A stretch of 64,000 nucleotides of DNA, taken from NCBI RefSeq assembly GCF_000719115.1, contig NZ_JOEA01000009.1, positions 434,001 through 498,000 on the forward strand, in the 5' to 3' direction. Shown piece after piece: positions 33,714-43,012 of this stretch. The notes under the pieces were generated by a model. That model saw only the letters and a program-made list of their open reading frames with translations. It was not told the origin of the DNA and made no database searches. The DNA comes from Lentzea albidocapillata (GTDB lineage: Bacteria; Actinomycetota; Actinomycetes; Mycobacteriales; Pseudonocardiaceae). Position 1 is the stretch's first letter, and every line of letters begins with the position of its first letter. The translations under genes were made by a program, and so were the position numbers.

Positions 33714-34888
33714 TCCAGATCTCCCGCCTCGGCCACGTGTGCCTGAGGCTCCTGGGTGCCACGGAGTCGCAGCGCGGTGCGTTGCGGTGTGCTGCGTAGG
33801 CTCCGTGCGGCGTGCACGACTCCCGCTGCCAGGATCAACGAGTTCGGTTCACGCATTCGCGGCAGCAGACCATCCAAGGTCGTGTGCGCGCGCTGCGCTT
33901 CGAAGTCCCTGCCCAGCAGCCATACCTCTTCGGGCAGATAGCCGCAGTGCCGTGACGCGTAGACCTCACCTGTGTGAGGGATGAACCCGATCCTCCACGG
34001 CCCAGCGCGGTCCAGGGGCTGGCTGTAGGGGCCGTCGTCGTCGCCGTCGCGACGCCACTGCTCGCCGTAGATCTCCCCGGCGACGCGTGCGCTGGCCCAG
34101 CCGCTGTCCATTCGGCGTGAGTCCGCGGCGACGAAACTGTCTTCCGGGCCGAACACGACGACGCTCGCAGGTATGTCTGCTGAGCGCTGCCAACCTGCGG
34201 ACGACTCTCCTAGTAGGCCGAACGGCGCGCCCAGGCCGATCACGAACTCTCGCAACGTGTCCCGTGCGATGACGGCTTGGTCGAGCGAGTCGCGCAGGCC
34301 TGATTGCCTCGCGATCGCACTGGACAGTTCTGCCTTCGCGCTACGTCGACGGAGCCAGCCGGCGGGGCTCCAACTGTGCCCCGCCTCAGCAATCTTCCGG
34401 CGAGCGTCGGCAATGGAGTGCTCGGCTTGGTTGGTGCGGGACGTCAGCGTGGCCACCGTGGCGCGGAGCTTGCCTTCGAGTTCGACCAGATCCTCAGCTG
34501 GATCAGCGGTGGTCGCATTCTGCAGGTGCCCCGCAAGCGCAGGTGGTATCGGATCTGTTCGCAAGCCCAGCGCGACTGCCAGGCCTGCGCTGCTGTGTGC
34601 CCAACGCGGTTGATGCTTCGGCAATGCAATCCTCCCCCAAAGCTTCGAGACGTCGGCCGCCGCGCTGCCCCACGTCGACCAGCGAGCAGGTGACCGCGAT
34701 GCGACAGCCGACGCCTCATCTGATGCCGACAACGGTGTGTCGGCCGGTGGCCAAGCAGCAGATCCCTCCCCGGTCCGCCGCTTGGCCACCGCCTCGTCGT
34801 CGTTCGTAAAGCGACGGCGAGGTCTTGGTGCACCAGGTGTTGCTGGTGACGTCGCGGGTGTGACGTGCCGCGACTGCTGGGCGCGCAA
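33710..34888 (-). CDS. Hypothetical protein with central coiled coil
   Basis: The frame gives up to 392 residues from TTG 34888, where no ribosome site is visible; GTG 34789 after GACGAGGCG is an alternative. The N-terminal ~90 residues are disordered. Residues about 130-215 form a coiled coil (KLRATVATLTSRTNQAEHSI), followed by a globular part with EDSFVAADSRRMDSGWASA and PWRIGFIPHTGEVYASRHCG. The pattern suggests a cytoplasmic protein partnered with the lipoprotein that follows. No family recognised. Confidence 0.55.
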   Translation of the reverse strand: MRAQQSRHVTPATSPATPGAPRPRRRFTNDDEAVAKRRTGEGSAAWPPADTPLSASDEASAVASRSPARWSTWGSAAADVSKLWGRIALPKHQPRWAHSSAGLAVALGLRTDPIPPALAGHLQNATTADPAEDLVELEGKLRATVATLTSRTNQAEHSIADARRKIAEAGHSWSPAGWLRRRSAKAELSSAIARQSGLRDSLDQAVIARDTLREFVIGLGAPFGLLGESSAGWQRSADIPASVVVFGPEDSFVAADSRRMDSGWASARVAGEIYGEQWRRDGDDDGPYSQPLDRAGPWRIGFIPHTGEVYASRHCGYLPEEVWLLGRDFEAQRAHTTLDGLLPRMREPNSLILAAGVVHAARSLRSTPQRTALRLRGTQEPQAHVAEAGDLE

Positions 34889-35584
34889 TGCGTATGCCTA
34901 TCCGTATCGCCAACGCACTCATCCCACTGCCCCCTGGTGCTCGTCCGGACGAGAGCGATGTTGCATCCGAGTGAGGTGCCCCGCTATCCGCGGCCAGCGA
35001 GATTAAAAGAGACGTCGCTGGTGGCTCAGGTGTCTCGCTCGGTTTCCGCATCCCGTCGTGACAAACACTATGGCAATCATTTCTGTTGTCAACGCGTAGT
35101 TAGAGGATTGGATTGCATGAATTATCCCGTAGGCGTTCGAATAGCTACGTGTTTTCCCGTAGTGCGACGCGCTGTGGGCCCTTGCGGCACTGGCGGGAAC
35201 CTGTTGAACTGCGGAAACGAGCGAAGCGACGGTTGGTGCCGATGACGAAGGATGTACTTGCGAAGAGAGAATCTGGCTTGTCGTGAAACTTCGTTCGATT
35301 TCATGTGTGCATCCAGACGTTGCCTCGCGGAGGCCGCCACGGGCTTGCTGAACTGAGGCATGGCGCTACGGGGTTACCTGATGGCCGCTACGGGTTCTGC
35401 TGTGCAACTACGGGGCGACAATGTTCCCCAGGGTCCGCAGGAATCTGCGCAGTTGGGAGTGTCGGAATCGACGCATGGCGGCCCCGGTTCGTGCGCCTCA
35501 CGAGATGCGCGGCCTGTCGGGGCCTGCGAGCCGGACTGTAGAACTCACGCGGCGATGCACGGATCTGACGACCGATTCGCTGAC
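34889..35584. other. Long intergenic region with AT-rich patch and CTACGGG repeats
   Basis: No convincing gene lies in these ~700 bases. 34990-35300 is AT-richer than its surroundings. At 35366, 35388 and 35408 the heptamer CTACGGG recurs with 20-22 base spacing, about two helical turns, as in some direct-repeat operators. A 79-codon minus-strand frame at 35122-35361 has no ribosome site and odd composition and is not called. Confidence 0.4.
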
Positions 35585-38035
35585 TCAGATCGACTTGTTG
35601 GACTCTGGATCGAGGTACCACGCGACCAAGTCCGACCTGGTGTGGAGGTCGAGCTTGCGCTTGGCGTTGCGGACGTGGGTCTCGACCGTGCGGTCGGCGA
35701 TGTCGAGATCCCGGCCGATCTCGGCGTACCGCTTGCCCTGCGCGAGAATCCGGACGACCTCGATCTCCTTGGACGTCAGCAGGTTCTCGCCGGCGCGGAC
35801 AGAATGCATCTCTTCGATCGGCGTCAGCGCCAGCGCGGTTCCGTCCTCAATGGACAGTTTTTCGCCGGTGGTGATCGCTTCACTGAAGCGGTCCTCGCCG
35901 ATCGTGTGTCGGCAGTAGTTCCTGATCTCGTCGTTGACACGCAGAAAAGGCTGCATGTTCACCACGCAAGTCTGCGACTCCCGCTGGAGGGAGCTGACCG
36001 CCCCGAAGAGCTTGCCCGCGAGTTCGTGATCCCCGACCTTGGCCGTGGCGACCGCGAGCAGCCAGGCGCTCCACGTCGGTCCCCACGTGTCGCCTATTTC
36101 GCGTTGCAGCCGAAGCGCGTCCTGGGCGAGAGAGATGGAGCGCCTCGGGCTGCCGTGCATGAACTCGACCAAAGCGCTGGTCCAGGTCGCCCACGAGATC
36201 GACCACACTGCCTGAGCCTCGTTCGCCAGGGCCAACAGTCGATCGCGCTGCAGCATGGCCTGGTCTCGCTCGCCCAGGAACGCCACGGCCATCGCTCTGA
36301 ACAGGATCACCATGAAGGTGTCGCCGGCATTGCCGTCGAGCTGGAACGCAGTCTCGGCGCGTTCCATGGCCGGGAGTGCTGCCTGGGCCTTCTTCAGGTC
36401 AGGCTCGCCGAGAAAGACCGCCGTCGCCGAGGCGTACAACAGCGGCGCTAGCGTCTCGCTCAGCCCTAGTGCTGCGGCGTCACGTTTGGCTTTCTGCAGC
36501 AGAGGGGCCGCGAGATCGAGGCGTCCTTGCAGCATCGCGATCCACGCGAGCATCGACGTAGCGACGACGTCGGACGGCTCAGGGACTTCTGCGGCGTGCT
36601 GTAGTCCGAGCATCAGCATTCGCCGGGAATCGTTGAGCTTTCCGGCGAAGATCTGGCATCGCGTCTGCGTGACATTGGTCGCCAGTTCGACCCCGCGGCG
36701 CCGCTGCCCAGGCTGTGCGAGGAAGTGCTTCTGAGCTGCGCGCAGGTTCGGGAGTTCCAGCCGCAACAAGTGCATCCACTCAACCTCGCCGGGGCCGAGC
36801 CAGAGCTTCGCTCCCCGTCGGGCCAGATCGCTGAAGTGCTCGGCAGCCGCGTGAACGACCGCACTGGCCGGCCTCGGCGCAGTGCCGCCGTCGGCGTCCT
36901 GCTGAGCCTGGGTCAGCAGCTGCTGGCCGAACTGCCTGATCACGCGAAGCATGCGATAGCGCGTGCAACCGGCCTGGTGATCGACCAGCAACAGTGACTT
37001 GCGCACCAGCTGCGATAGCAGCGGTTGGACGTCGGCTGAGGCGATGTCATCGCCCACGCAGACCGCACGCGCCGCGTCCAGGTCGAACCCGGTCTCGGAT
37101 TCGAACACCGTCATCAACGCCCACATCCGCTGTTCATCGCTCGTGAGCAGCTTCTGCGACAACTCGAGCATCACCCGGAGCCCGCGGTGGTGCGCCTCTG
37201 TTGAGGTGCCATCGACGAGGAGCCCGAGAAGGTCGGAGTGTTCGACGACCGACTGCAGGCTCAGCACGTCGAGCTGGCTGGCGGCCAACTCGATGGCCAG
37301 TGGTAGTCCGTCCAGCAGTTGGCACAGCCGGTTTGCGACCGGGTAGTCGGATTCGGCGATCTCGACGCCGACGGCGCGAGCGCGCACGATGAGCAACTGG
37401 AGTGCCTCATGCACCGTGGTGAGCGAGGTGGGATCCGACGACTCCTCGGCTCCGATGCACAGGGGCGGCACTGGCAGAAGGTGCTCGCCGCTGAGGCCGA
37501 GCCTGATCTGGCTGGTGGCGATCACCCGCAGTCCCGGGGCCGCTTGCAGGAGAGTGCGCAGCAGTTGTGGCACCGACCCGCTGCCGGGCTTCTCGCCGAC
37601 AAGGTGCTCGCAGTTGTCCAGTAGCAGCACCGCTTGTCGGGGAGCCAGGTGTTCGACGAGAAGGTCCTCGGCGGGCTCGGGAGAGTTCTCGCGAAGGCCG
37701 AATGCCTGCGCGATCGCGGGTGCCAGCCGATCCTCGCCCTCGCGCAGGTCGGCCAGGTGAACCCGACCGCACTCGAAGTCGCTGCTGCGGCTCATCTCGT
37801 GGACGAGGCGTTCCGCGACTCGGGTCTTGCCGACGCCACCAGGTCCGATGAAGGTCAGCACGCGAGCCGATCCGACGGTGTCGGCGCCTTGCCGCAGGAG
37901 CTGGCTTCTTCCGATCAAGCTGCTGAGTTCGCCGGGCAGCAGGCTTTCGTGCACTGAGACACGCACCCGTGGAGCGGGGACGTCGTGGCCGCCGGCGACG
38001 GCTTCCTCGTTCGTCGGTCGCTTAGTGATCATCAT
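35585..38035 (-). CDS. Large STAND/LuxR-family transcriptional regulator (LAL-like)
   Basis: From ATG 38035 (GGGGGA five bases upstream) the protein has 816 residues. A nucleotide-binding module carries Walker A GPGGVGKTR at 64-72 and Walker B VLLLDNCEH at 136-144. A long helical repeat region follows (~350-740, TPR-like), and a C-terminal LuxR HTH (LTSKEIEVVRILAQGKRYAEI, RTVETHVRNAKRKL) lies in the last ~70 residues. Such regulators sense a ligand through the repeats and activate a pathway, often for secondary metabolism. Its target is not obvious here. It is divergent from the HTH gene at 38499. Confidence 0.88.
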   Translation of the reverse strand: MMITKRPTNEEAVAGGHDVPAPRVRVSVHESLLPGELSSLIGRSQLLRQGADTVGSARVLTFIGPGGVGKTRVAERLVHEMSRSSDFECGRVHLADLREGEDRLAPAIAQAFGLRENSPEPAEDLLVEHLAPRQAVLLLDNCEHLVGEKPGSGSVPQLLRTLLQAAPGLRVIATSQIRLGLSGEHLLPVPPLCIGAEESSDPTSLTTVHEALQLLIVRARAVGVEIAESDYPVANRLCQLLDGLPLAIELAASQLDVLSLQSVVEHSDLLGLLVDGTSTEAHHRGLRVMLELSQKLLTSDEQRMWALMTVFESETGFDLDAARAVCVGDDIASADVQPLLSQLVRKSLLLVDHQAGCTRYRMLRVIRQFGQQLLTQAQQDADGGTAPRPASAVVHAAAEHFSDLARRGAKLWLGPGEVEWMHLLRLELPNLRAAQKHFLAQPGQRRRGVELATNVTQTRCQIFAGKLNDSRRMLMLGLQHAAEVPEPSDVVATSMLAWIAMLQGRLDLAAPLLQKAKRDAAALGLSETLAPLLYASATAVFLGEPDLKKAQAALPAMERAETAFQLDGNAGDTFMVILFRAMAVAFLGERDQAMLQRDRLLALANEAQAVWSISWATWTSALVEFMHGSPRRSISLAQDALRLQREIGDTWGPTWSAWLLAVATAKVGDHELAGKLFGAVSSLQRESQTCVVNMQPFLRVNDEIRNYCRHTIGEDRFSEAITTGEKLSIEDGTALALTPIEEMHSVRAGENLLTSKEIEVVRILAQGKRYAEIGRDLDIADRTVETHVRNAKRKLDLHTRSDLVAWYLDPESNKSI

Positions 38036-38498
38036 GTGCTTCCCCCAGAACACGTGCTGAAGTCGCCAGGCGCCCCTCGGGGTGCGACGAGTCTTCCGTA
38101 GGTCCGCGGACCCGGCTCCATGCATCTGCATTGGCGTGCAGTACGGGTCGCTTCGATGTCGAGCATGCGTCCGCACAACGGTGGCGGACCGCAGATTCAG
38201 TTAACTATCCTTTGGGGACGAAGCATCTTCGCTGGTCAACCTCAGTTTCGTTCGCCTCCCCGCGAAATGAACTGAAGTTGCATCACCCTTGGTCGCACCT
38301 TAGAGGACCTCCAAGTGGCTTGGCCAGTAACTGGTCGCACTCACCCATTCGGGTTAATGGCCGGTTCGATGTAAGCCCGTCGACCAGCTTCAACCTTGAA
38401 AGGTTGGCCGCACTGATGCAGTCTGAGTTAACCTCGACGTGTCTGGGGGAGCGACGGAGTACGTCGCTGCGGTTCAACTGGGTGTCCGTGGGGGATGC
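38036..38498. promoter_or_regulatory. Divergent control region with inverted repeat and direct repeats
   Basis: The 463 bases between two regulators include CAACCTT-GA-AAGGTTG at 38391-38406 (perfect 7-bp arms), two TGGTCGCAC direct repeats near 38289 and 38332, and two GTTAAC-containing blocks near 38201 and 38427. The inverted repeat, about 93 bases before the double-HTH start, is a good autoregulatory operator candidate. Confidence 0.5.
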
Positions 38499-39392
38499 AT
38501 GAGCGAGGTTCAGCGCGCGGCCGATGTGGTCCCTCGAACGCTGCACGGTCAGATCACGTGGCTGTTCGAGACGATCAGGCCTGCGGTCGAGGGGCAGCGG
38601 TACTGCGACACCAAGCCACATACGAACAAGGACCTTGCGCTGCATCTTGGCGTGTCAGCGAGCTACGTGAGCCAGCTGAAAAAGGGTACGAAGCCGAATC
38701 CGACGAAGGATGTTCTGGAGGGGATCGCCTCCTTCTTCGAGGTCCCAACGGCCTACTTCTTCAGTGACGCGGAAGCGGCGCGGGTCGAGGCGGCGATCCA
38801 GTACGACGTCGATCTTCGCCGGTTCAAGGACGGCGAGCTCAAGGAACTTCCGGTGAACCCGTCGAGCCCGCACTGGTTAGTCACCGGTGAGATGCCCGAC
38901 AGCTCCCGACCGGTGTGCGAGCGTTTGAACTGGCTGTTCGATCATGTGCACTCGGTGCACGAACAGCGCCCGTACACCGAGGAGGAGGTGGCGGACGCGA
39001 TCGGGGAGAAGCCCTGGCGCGTGCGGGGGCTCCGTAGCGGCGAGATCACCGACAACGATGTGTCCGTTCCTGTGCTGCGCAACCTGGCGGCGTTCTTCGG
39101 GCAGCGGCTCAGCTACCTCTACGCCGACGATCAGGACGTCTCCGGCGCCAAGTCGGAAGACGAGAAACTGCTCGAGCTCCTGCGGCAGGCAAAAAGTGAT
39201 GAGCGCGGACTGCTCGGTGTCGCGTTGCGGACCTTGGAGGCCGACCCCCAGAACGCCGGCCGCAACAGCGGCCTGAGCAATGAAGCCAGCGCTCGAATTC
39301 TGGCAGGGCTGATCAACAGCCACCTGGAGATGGACAACCAGGTGCGCCTGAACTCGGCCTCTGGATCAGGACCCGACAAGGCGGATCGGTGA
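38499..39392 (+). CDS. Double-HTH (EspR-like) transcriptional regulator
   Basis: ATG 38499 follows GGGGGA; the 297-residue product has two tandem XRE-type units. Unit 1 (about 15-90) reads TNKDLALHLGVSASYVSQL then EVPTAYFF. Unit 2 (about 138-212) reads CERLNWLFDHV, YTEEEVADAIGEKPWRV, FGQRLSYLY. The units are an ancient internal duplication; unit 1 closely resembles the N-terminus of EspR-type regulators. The second unit's recognition helix is divergent. The C-terminal ~80 residues are helical. GTGA overlap couples it to the ImmA/IrrE gene, suggesting a repressor cleaved by that protease. Confidence 0.85.
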   Translation: MSEVQRAADVVPRTLHGQITWLFETIRPAVEGQRYCDTKPHTNKDLALHLGVSASYVSQLKKGTKPNPTKDVLEGIASFFEVPTAYFFSDAEAARVEAAIQYDVDLRRFKDGELKELPVNPSSPHWLVTGEMPDSSRPVCERLNWLFDHVHSVHEQRPYTEEEVADAIGEKPWRVRGLRSGEITDNDVSVPVLRNLAAFFGQRLSYLYADDQDVSGAKSEDEKLLELLRQAKSDERGLLGVALRTLEADPQNAGRNSGLSNEASARILAGLINSHLEMDNQVRLNSASGSGPDKADR

Positions 39393-39901
39393 AGCACATG
39401 AACCACGACAACACCGACGCCCCGCTTGATCGCCGAACTCTGAGGAGGCGCGCTGCAGAGTTCTCCAAGCGGGTTCCGATCCCGATGCCGTGGAACGCGG
39501 ACGAGTACGCGGGCCTGCTCACGGTGGAGTTCGGCAAGCCTGTGCGATTTCGGCCGCTGAGCGAAGAGGTCGCACCTCACGACCTGCCTGAGACCAATTT
39601 CAGCGGTGCGCTCATCGAGTCCGAGCACTCCATCACGATCTTCTTCGACAACAGGAGCGGACTGACCCACCAGCAGGACATCATCCTGCACGAGGTAGGG
39701 CATCGCGTCTTGGGGCACGTCGTCCACGACCAGGTTCTGTGCCGCAGCACCTTCGCCTCGCCGCGCGAGAACGAGGCAGAGTTGTTCGCCCGCGAACTAC
39801 TCCATCGGGCACGGGGTCGTGACACCTTGCAACTCGCCCCACACGTCGATGATCCAGACGGTGTCAGGTCGCTCGGGGGAGCGCTGGCCGACATCGAGTA
39901 A
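39389..39901 (+). CDS. ImmA/IrrE-family metallopeptidase
   Basis: The 170-residue protein carries the zinc motif HEVGH (in ILHEVGHRVLGH) and a downstream Glu in ENEAELFARELL that would be the third ligand, the order found in ImmA/IrrE proteases. Members cleave HTH repressors on ICEs (ImmA/ImmR) or after stress (IrrE). The start is GTG 39389, overlapping the stop of the double-HTH gene, or ATG 39398. Pairing with the HTH gene makes that regulator the likely substrate. The next gene is a membrane protein 31 bases on. Confidence 0.88.
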   Translation: MKHMNHDNTDAPLDRRTLRRRAAEFSKRVPIPMPWNADEYAGLLTVEFGKPVRFRPLSEEVAPHDLPETNFSGALIESEHSITIFFDNRSGLTHQQDIILHEVGHRVLGHVVHDQVLCRSTFASPRENEAELFARELLHRARGRDTLQLAPHVDDPDGVRSLGGALADIE

Positions 39902-39932
39902 CACCGCACATTTACGCCTGGGGGGACGCGCG

Positions 39933-41207
39933 ATGTGGTTTGTACTGGTAACGGGCTTCGGCATGCTGTGGTCGGCGCTGGCCGTGCTCGCTCACCTGCG
40001 CAGGGTCAAGCGGCGACCCGATGATCCGTCTGTGCCGGCCAAACGAGCGCTTCTGGCCGCAGCCGTGCTGGCCACGGTTTCCTATGCCCTGGCGATACCG
40101 CCGTTCACATCGTTGCTGCACGTTGACGGCATGTGGCTCAACTGGCCTATGATCATGACATTGGGCAATTCCACTGTGATCTGCGTGCACATGTTCTACC
40201 TGTTCTCCGTAGAAGAACGCGCGACCGCGGTCCGGATCGCACGTCGGGAATGGTTGATCTACGCGGTGCTGACCACCGCCGTCGTCGTCTTGTTCGCGAT
40301 GAACCCCACTGCGAGCGACTACGACATCACGTCCGCGGGCAGGTACCAGACCGGGGGACCGGGCGATCCTTTCGCCGCCGTCGCCTACGTCCTGTCGATG
40401 GGCTTCGCAGGCGTGATGAACGTGGTGGTGTGTCGCCTCGGGTGGCGGTGGGTGAAGAAGGCCAGGGGAACGCGCTGGCTCGCGATGGGGCTCAACACCA
40501 ACGCGCTGGGCCAGATCGGCGGCCTGTGCATGGTTCTGCACTCAGTCAGCTACAACCTCGCCCTGCTGTTCGGCACCGTACCGTCCTGGACGCAGAACGT
40601 CGTGGAGACCCCGATCAAGGGCATCGCGGGCCTGCTGACCATGCTCGGCCTCAGCGCCACCGCACTGAGCCTGTGGATCAAGAACAGCCGGCTTGTCGTC
40701 TGGGCGCACGCCAATCAGGCCCGCCGCCGGCTCTACCCGTTGCACCAGCGGATGTACGCGGCCTTTCCGTCCATCGTCGTCGACCCGCCGCCCTCGTCGG
40801 CCGTGAAGGACTTCCTGCACGTGCGCGACGCCAGCCGCCAGCTGGGCGATCGCCTGGTCGAGCTGTGGGAAGGCCGTCTGCGCATGCGGATTCCGTACGG
40901 CACCCGCGCCATAGCTGACAAACTCGCCCGCGAGGAAGGGCTGAGGGGACCCGCGCTCGAGGCCGTCGTGGAACGTGCGTGCCTCGAAGTCGGATTTGAG
41001 GTAGCCCGCACAGGCACAGAGGTCCGCGTCGAACTCTCGACCGCAGACGAGGCGTCACGTCTTACGAGACAAGGCGAGAAGGCTGCAGAGGTGCGCTGGT
41101 GGCAAGAGGTGCATGACGCACGCAAGTCGCCGGTCGTGGCGCAGATCCGAACTCGCGCGCCAGAACTCATCCGAGCCTCGGCAACCAGCGGCGCAGCGAC
41201 GAGCTGA
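39933..41207 (+). CDS. Seven-helix membrane protein, MAB_1171c/DUF6545-like
   Basis: ATG 39933 follows GGGGGA by seven bases. The 424-residue protein has about seven membrane helices within residues 1-240 and a cytoplasmic C-terminal domain of ~180 residues (RRRLYPLHQRMYAAFPSI, LHVRDASRQLGDRLVELWEG, LRMRIPYGTRAIA). This is the layout of MAB_1171c-type proteins, which regularly follow an XRE regulator and an ImmA/IrrE protease in actinomycetes. It may be the membrane sensor that controls the protease. The mechanism is not known. Confidence 0.78.
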   Translation: MWFVLVTGFGMLWSALAVLAHLRRVKRRPDDPSVPAKRALLAAAVLATVSYALAIPPFTSLLHVDGMWLNWPMIMTLGNSTVICVHMFYLFSVEERATAVRIARREWLIYAVLTTAVVVLFAMNPTASDYDITSAGRYQTGGPGDPFAAVAYVLSMGFAGVMNVVVCRLGWRWVKKARGTRWLAMGLNTNALGQIGGLCMVLHSVSYNLALLFGTVPSWTQNVVETPIKGIAGLLTMLGLSATALSLWIKNSRLVVWAHANQARRRLYPLHQRMYAAFPSIVVDPPPSSAVKDFLHVRDASRQLGDRLVELWEGRLRMRIPYGTRAIADKLAREEGLRGPALEAVVERACLEVGFEVARTGTEVRVELSTADEASRLTRQGEKAAEVRWWQEVHDARKSPVVAQIRTRAPELIRASATSGAATS

Positions 41208-41234
41208 CGACGTGCGAATCCACGGAGGAACAGC

Positions 41235-42206
41235 GTGAAAACGATCGTCGTCGGAGGAACCGGATATCTCGGATTCCACGTTGTCGGCGCGTTACTACGC
41301 CATGGCCACGACGTCAGCGTTGTCGGACGTAGCCACAACTCCAACCTGCCGAGCGATGTTGAGTTCTACGAGGGCGACGCCAGCTCACTGCCGCAAAGCG
41401 ACTGGAAGCCGATCCTCAAGGGACACGAGGCACTCGTGTTCGCGGCAGGAGTCGATAGCCGCGCTCAAGCGTCTCGGCCAAGTGGCGCCTACTTTCAGCA
41501 CCACAACGTCGACGCGGTCGGCCGGATGATGGAAGCCGCGAGGCAGACTGGAATCACGAGTGCCGTCATCCACGGGTCCTACAACATCACGTTGAATCGG
41601 CAACGCCCAGAGCTCGGGCTACCTGATCGTCACCCGTACATCGCCAGCCGCGCAGACCAAGCGATCCAGGCGCGGAAGGCCGCAGGAGGTTCGTGCTCCG
41701 TGGCAGTCCTGGAAATCCCGTACGTCTTCGGCGCGACACCTGGTCGGCCGAGTCAGTTCGAGTACATGTTGCCGTGGTTTCGCGGTGAGACGAGCTTGCC
41801 GCTCATGACGCCTCCTGGCGGCACCGCACTCGTCAGTGCGGCTGCGATCGGGGCAGCGAGTTGCACAGCCCTGACCTCACGGCTCGAGGGCGACTTCCCT
41901 GTCGCGCAAGCGAATCTTGAGTGGACTGAGCTTGTGTCACGGCTCGCGCGTCTCGCAGGACACCCGAACCCGGACGACGTTCGGCAAGTGCCCGCACGAA
42001 CTTTCCAGAGGTTCATGCGTTTCAACGGCTTCAGGGATTTGGAGCGCGGAGTGGACACCGGCCTCGACTACGCACACTACGGCGAGCTCTACACCAGCAA
42101 GATGTTCGTTCCCACGTGCCTGCCAGAGCTGGGCATCACCGACGACGATCTGGACTCAGCACTGCGCGAAACTGTCGGGGCTCCGCCACCCACCTACGCG
42201 CAGTGA
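41235..42206 (+). CDS. NAD(P)-dependent epimerase/dehydratase-like protein (atypical SDR)
   Basis: The 323-residue protein starts at ATG 41247? no better start is seen than GTG/ATG at 41235 after GGAGGAACA. It has a Rossmann motif GGTGYLG at residues 7-13 and VVGRSHN after strand 2. The usual catalytic Tyr-x3-Lys appears as Tyr-Ile-Ala-Ser-Arg near residue 134, so Lys is replaced by Arg. ALVFAAGVDSRAQ and VLEIPYVFGATPG are normal for the family. It may be a sensor-like or altered-specificity member. It follows the membrane-protein gene by 27 bases and could be the fourth gene of that unit. Confidence 0.8.
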   Translation: MKTIVVGGTGYLGFHVVGALLRHGHDVSVVGRSHNSNLPSDVEFYEGDASSLPQSDWKPILKGHEALVFAAGVDSRAQASRPSGAYFQHHNVDAVGRMMEAARQTGITSAVIHGSYNITLNRQRPELGLPDRHPYIASRADQAIQARKAAGGSCSVAVLEIPYVFGATPGRPSQFEYMLPWFRGETSLPLMTPPGGTALVSAAAIGAASCTALTSRLEGDFPVAQANLEWTELVSRLARLAGHPNPDDVRQVPARTFQRFMRFNGFRDLERGVDTGLDYAHYGELYTSKMFVPTCLPELGITDDDLDSALRETVGAPPPTYAQ

Positions 42207-42421
42207 CACGAAGCCCGACACCGATCCGAGGTTCAGCCGGTCACTTCGTCTAACGTCCAGAGAGCGTGGTGAACGTGTCGGTAGGCACTAAACGGAAACG
42301 CTTGTTGCTTAAGGTCTCGTGCGGGCGTTCAACGGGAGAACGGTAGCCACGGTCCCGACCCGGAGCACGAAGTCGCGGTCAACGCCCCTGGTGTTCGAAG
42401 CATCTCGCCACGCGGCGATGC

Positions 42422-43012
42422 TCAGTCGCTGAACGTTCTTTCCTGCACGGCCTGGTTGGCTGGATCATCGGACTGATCGTCGCAGCACCGTAGAGCTTCG
42501 GTGAACCAGCGCGCGTGTCTCTCCAGCTTGCGTGCGACAGCAGCTACGAGGACGACCAGGACTTCGAACGTGCCTTCACCACAGAGGAGCGGGATGCTTT
42601 CCTCGATCGCGACGGGGTCGGCCGTCGCGTATGCGGAGACGAAGGTCGACGCTGCCCGCACGTTCTGTTGCCACGCGTCACGATCCTCGGGATCGATGTC
42701 GCCGGGCAGGGAGAACGAGATCGGGAACCTGATCGGCGATCGCAACTGGTCGCGTGGCACGCCGTCGAGAAGGATCTTGGCCATGATGCCGGCGGCCGCG
42801 ACCACCACCATCCGCTTGTCTGCCTGGGAGATGATGAGTTGAAGCGCATCCTCGACTCCATCGGGCTCGGCCTTCAGCTGGTGCCCAATCGCACGCAAGC
42901 ACAGGTGCGCGCCGCGTTCGCTGATGTTGCCTTTCTGAAGCCGAGCCTCGTCTTCAGCGATTTGGTCGATGCCCGAAGGCGGACATGCCGGTTCGTCGGG
43001 AGTAGCGGTCAT
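42422..43012 (-). CDS. Hypothetical 196-residue helical protein
   Basis: I chose ATG 43012 because it overlaps the stop of the small zinc-finger gene (ATGA). The product is soluble and mostly helical, with a hydrophobic VVVAAAGIMAKILLDG segment and another VLVVLVAAVARKLERHARWF that are probably buried rather than membrane helices. Cysteines at the start (EPACPP) and end (LRCCDDQ) could bind metal. No family recognised. It converges with the epimerase gene across a 215-base spacer in which I see no clear terminator. Confidence 0.55.
   Translation of the reverse strand: MTATPDEPACPPSGIDQIAEDEARLQKGNISERGAHLCLRAIGHQLKAEPDGVEDALQLIISQADKRMVVVAAAGIMAKILLDGVPRDQLRSPIRFPISFSLPGDIDPEDRDAWQQNVRAASTFVSAYATADPVAIEESIPLLCGEGTFEVLVVLVAAVARKLERHARWFTEALRCCDDQSDDPANQAVQERTFSD

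Noticed and set aside
35122..35361. 79-codon minus-strand frame in the intergenic region
   Set aside because: No ribosome site, odd composition, and no recognisable pattern.
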